Source of the DNA: Synergistaceae bacterium
GTDB lineage: Bacteria; Synergistota; Synergistia; Synergistales; Synergistaceae
Direction of reading: 5' to 3'
Length of the DNA: 38,245 bases
Assembly (NCBI GenBank): GCA_031289955.1
Contig: JAITOL010000102.1
Coordinates: 1 to 38,245 of the forward strand
In this document: one piece after another, positions 36,041-38,245 of the stretch
How the letters are laid out: every line of letters starts with the position of its first letter
How positions within the stretch are numbered: position 1 is the first letter of the stretch
Translations under genes and position numbers: made by a program
The notes under the pieces: generated by a model
Databases searched by the model: none
Told to the model about the DNA's origin: nothing
The model's input: only the letters and a program-made list of their open reading frames with translations

Positions 36041-37645
36041 ATGCTGAACGATCTTTTGATCAAAAACGGGCTCATTGTAGATGGAACGGGGAATACGGCA
36101 TATAAAGGCTGCGTCGGTATTATCGGCGAGAATATCGCTTACGTGGGAACTGACGAGCAGCCGGCTAAGGCGGCGTATGACGCGGACGGCGCCGCTGTGT
36201 GTCCCGGCTTTATAGATATACATACTCACGCGGATATGGGAATACTGTTGTGTCCCTCCGCTGAGAATTATGTGAGGCAGGGCGTATCGAGCGTCGTCAC
36301 CGGGAACTGCGGGATGTCGCTTGCTCCGTCGAACGATTTTTATGTCGGGGAGCTTCAGGCGTATATTGCGTCGTTTGTCCCGGATGAGATTAAAAAAATC
36401 TGGAGATGGAACACCTTTGCGGAGTTTCTGGATAGCGTGGATGCCGTTTCTCCAGCGGTCAACATAATCCCTCTTGTCGGGCATGGGACGATAAGGATAG
36501 CGTGCGAGGGTTTCAAAAAATCACCGGCCGCCGGCGAACGGTTCGCCGCGATGGAAACGCTCCTGGAGGCGTGTCTGGATCAGGGGGCGTGGGGAATGTC
36601 CACCGGCCTCATATATCCCCCGGGCAGCTACTCTGACGCTGATGAACTGGCGCGCTTTTGCGAGATTCTCGGAAGGCGCGGGGCTGTTTATACGACGCAT
36701 CTGCGCAGCGAGGGTACATTGCTTGTCGAATCGGTCGAGGAGGCAATCGCGTTCTGTGAAAAATATGGCGTCCCCCTTCAGCTATCGCATCATAAAGCCG
36801 CTTCCCCAAAGGTATGGGGCCTGGTGAACAAAACTCTTGAAATGATGCGGGCCGCAAGAAACAGAGGCGTCGACGCGCGTTGCGATGTATATCCATATGA
36901 TCGCGGCTGTACGACAATCACCGCGCTGCTGCCGAATCACGCGCTGGAAGGCGGAATTGGAGCGTTGCTGAACCTGCTGCGCAATCCCTCGTCATCCCGA
37001 GCGCTCGCCGATTATATCGCCGCAGGCGGCGGCGAAAATGAGGAGATATCGATCAGGGATTTGAACTGGAGCGATATCACGATTATCTCGTGTCCGGCGA
37101 TGCCGGAGTGCGAGACGAAAACCATCGATGAGATTGTGCCGTCCGGCGGCAAAATGGAAAGATTGGCCTGTTTCCTCGATTGGATGTTGGCCGTAAAAGC
37201 GACAGGCATGATGGTTTTACGATCGATGTCCATGGCGGATGTGGACGTTGTCGTCACCGACCACGACTCCATTATAGCGTCCGACTCGTGGATATCGGAT
37301 CCATCGACGCCGGAGATGTGCCATCCCCGTAATTTCGGCACGTTTCCTCAATTTATCAGGCGATATGTTTGCGAGCACCGCGCCCTCTCCATCGAGGACG
37401 CCGTGCGCAAGATTACATCCGAACCGGCGCGGCGGATCGGCTTAAGCGATAGGGGAATCATCGCGCGGGGCAAAAAAGCCGACATTCTGGTTTTTAGGCC
37501 TGAGGAAATAGACAATTTGCCGACCTTTGATGAACCTAAGAAGTTCGCGAAGGGTTTTCATCAATTATGGATAAACGGGAAATCCGTACTGGAAGGAGAC
37601 TCTCTCTCAGGCAACCGACCGGGCCGGGTCTTGCGCAGAGTTTAA
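36041..37645 (+). CDS. N-acyl-D-amino-acid deacylase (D-aminoacylase) family amidohydrolase
   Basis: A 534-residue member of the metal-dependent amidohydrolase superfamily. Metal ligands typical of D-aminoacylases are visible: HTHAD (His61, His63), GNCG (Cys90), TTHLRSEG (His220), LSHHKA (His250), and VTDHDSIIASDS, whose last Asp is residue 415. Family members release D-amino acids from N-acyl-D-amino acids; related ones act on dihydropyrimidines or acylated D-Glu/D-Asp. The carboxy end has the usual beta-sandwich return (RGKKADILVFRPEEI). ATG 36041 lies 4 bases after the PQ-loop gene. A role in using D-amino-acid conjugates or peptidoglycan-derived compounds is plausible, but substrate choice cannot be read here. 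Confidence 0.87.
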   Translation: MLNDLLIKNGLIVDGTGNTAYKGCVGIIGENIAYVGTDEQPAKAAYDADGAAVCPGFIDIHTHADMGILLCPSAENYVRQGVSSVVTGNCGMSLAPSNDFYVGELQAYIASFVPDEIKKIWRWNTFAEFLDSVDAVSPAVNIIPLVGHGTIRIACEGFKKSPAAGERFAAMETLLEACLDQGAWGMSTGLIYPPGSYSDADELARFCEILGRRGAVYTTHLRSEGTLLVESVEEAIAFCEKYGVPLQLSHHKAASPKVWGLVNKTLEMMRAARNRGVDARCDVYPYDRGCTTITALLPNHALEGGIGALLNLLRNPSSSRALADYIAAGGGENEEISIRDLNWSDITIISCPAMPECETKTIDEIVPSGGKMERLACFLDWMLAVKATGMMVLRSMSMADVDVVVTDHDSIIASDSWISDPSTPEMCHPRNFGTFPQFIRRYVCEHRALSIEDAVRKITSEPARRIGLSDRGIIARGKKADILVFRPEEIDNLPTFDEPKKFAKGFHQLWINGKSVLEGDSLSGNRPGRVLRRV

Positions 37646-38017
37646 AGGTGGATCGCTGGATTCATTATGCTTGATACTGTCGAAACATTGGTTCTCGCTG
37701 AATGGAATATTCAATATTTTTTAAATAGGATGATAATAGGAAGCCATATAATATAAATAGGATTCAAAAAACCACTGCTCATACGTATGAGAGGTATTGA
37801 AAATACAATAAGAACATAGAACATAATACATGTACTAATATCGACAATGAAATTATGTTCGATACGTCCCGACCTTACTAAATACAAAACTACTGTTAAT
37901 GTCGACGCAGTAATCACACATATAGTAAGCGCATAATTTCTCAAAAATATATCCCTTAGGGACGGTCTCCAGCCCCAAAATTATTTGCATATACATAATC
38001 AACTGAAACCTGCTCTG
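37646..38017. other. AT-rich stretch at the right end
   Basis: After the amidohydrolase gene, composition drops sharply from GC-rich to clearly AT-rich (about 37670-37960). It holds one weak minus-strand ORF, described separately. I see no clear terminator, promoter, tRNA or attachment-site repeat. The change in composition and strand suggests a junction with acquired DNA. Confidence 0.6.
37711..37944 (-). CDS. Possible small membrane protein, AT-rich, unrecognised
   Basis: A 77-residue minus-strand frame from TTG 37944, strongly hydrophobic, with three likely membrane helices (about 4-23, 35-54, 58-73) and a basic end FKKY. The frame is open upstream to about 37987 without an ATG or GTG, and I see no clear Shine-Dalgarno. 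It could be a real small membrane protein, the end of a broken larger one, or chance coding in AT-rich DNA, which often reads as hydrophobic. It lies 73 bases downstream of the next minus-strand ORF, so they might share a transcript. No function is proposed. Confidence 0.3.
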   Translation of the reverse strand: MRNYALTICVITASTLTVVLYLVRSGRIEHNFIVDISTCIMFYVLIVFSIPLIRMSSGFLNPIYIIWLPIIILFKKY

Positions 38018-38230
38018 TTAATAACTTTTCCCCGGCGATTGCGGATACCATGTTCCGATAGCCCTGCGTATCGCCTCGTCCTCGTCCCGTATCGCCTGTT
38101 GCCTTGCCGCCTCGATGGCCGTCGCCTCGCGAACCGCCGCAATATATCTCGCGGTATAGACTGCCCCCCCGCTTGCTGCCAGCGCCGCCGTGAGTATTAA
38201 AACCAACAGTTTCTTGCTTATAGTAATCAT
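38018..38230 (-). CDS. Small membrane-anchored protein with charged helix, possibly phage-derived
   Basis: A 70-residue minus-strand protein starting at ATG 38230 with GAGGAT about 9 bases before it. An amino-terminal basic and hydrophobic segment (KKLLVLILTAALAASGGAVY, about 6-25) is a membrane anchor or signal peptide. It is followed by an Ala/Arg/Glu-rich amphipathic helix (about 28-58) and a short end YPQSPGKSY. The layout resembles small phage lysis-associated (spanin-like) or phage accessory proteins, but no signature proves this. It is preceded on its strand only by the window edge, so its upstream partners cannot be seen. Confidence 0.5.
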   Translation of the reverse strand: MITISKKLLVLILTAALAASGGAVYTARYIAAVREATAIEAARQQAIRDEDEAIRRAIGTWYPQSPGKSY

Positions 38231-38245
38231 TCCGCATATATCCTC

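Noticed and set aside
1-38245. CRISPR arrays, rRNA, tRNA genes and insertion sequences
   Set aside because: No regularly spaced direct repeats, no cloverleaf with the T-loop GTTCGANTC pattern, no rRNA-like stretch and no transposase-like frame were seen; short or degenerate cases could be missed by eye.

Overview
The window is a 38-kb stretch of bacterial chromosome, GC-rich and densely coded, dominated by housekeeping genes. Most genes follow one another on the + strand with tiny gaps or short overlaps. A perfect CIRCE operator, a type II secretion-type pseudopilin and a very long RpoC with extra domains point to a diderm anaerobe. The protein sequences look most like Synergistota (Cloacibacillus/Synergistes-like), but this placement is inference from family resemblance, not a search result. 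I see no rRNA, tRNA or CRISPR array.

Layout. (1) Positions 1-345 hold the truncated end of a type I restriction HsdR motor domain. (2) Positions 363-11620 hold hrcA-grpE-dnaK-dnaJ under a sigma-70 promoter and CIRCE, then prmA-rsmE-mtaB, then rpsU-yqeY. This is the order known from Bacillus and clostridia (hrcA-grpE-dnaK-dnaJ-prmA-yqeU-yqeV, then rpsU-yqeY), except that a second, divergent Hsp70 and a translationally coupled J-domain protein are inserted between mtaB and rpsU. rpsU has a long, structured leader. (3) Positions 11774-14670 hold two adjacent genes of unknown function, with their own promoter-like box. (4) On the minus strand lie lepA and an AbrB-type antitoxin whose PIN toxin partner is reduced to a fragment. 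(5) Positions 17265-18269 hold a lone GspG-like pseudopilin and a cytosine-deaminase-like enzyme. (6) Positions 18419-25182 hold uvrB-uvrA (89-bp overlap), an RlmB-type rRNA methyltransferase and a REC/HD-GYP regulator. (7) Positions 25273-34153 hold rpoB-rpoC with a consensus promoter, not preceded by the usual rplKAJL genes. (8) Positions 34198-37645 hold rmuC, a small PQ-loop membrane protein and a D-aminoacylase-like amidohydrolase. (9) The right end turns AT-rich and carries two small minus-strand membrane-protein ORFs, one possibly of phage type.

How the genes work together: region 2 couples heat-shock control and folding (HrcA, GrpE, DnaK, DnaJ) with translation-related modification enzymes. 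Regions 6 and 7 hold nucleotide excision repair and the large RNA polymerase subunits. The strongest leads are the embedded Hsp70/J pair, the tandem amplification of short native modules inside RpoC, the rpsU leader RNA, and the unrecognised two-gene cassette.
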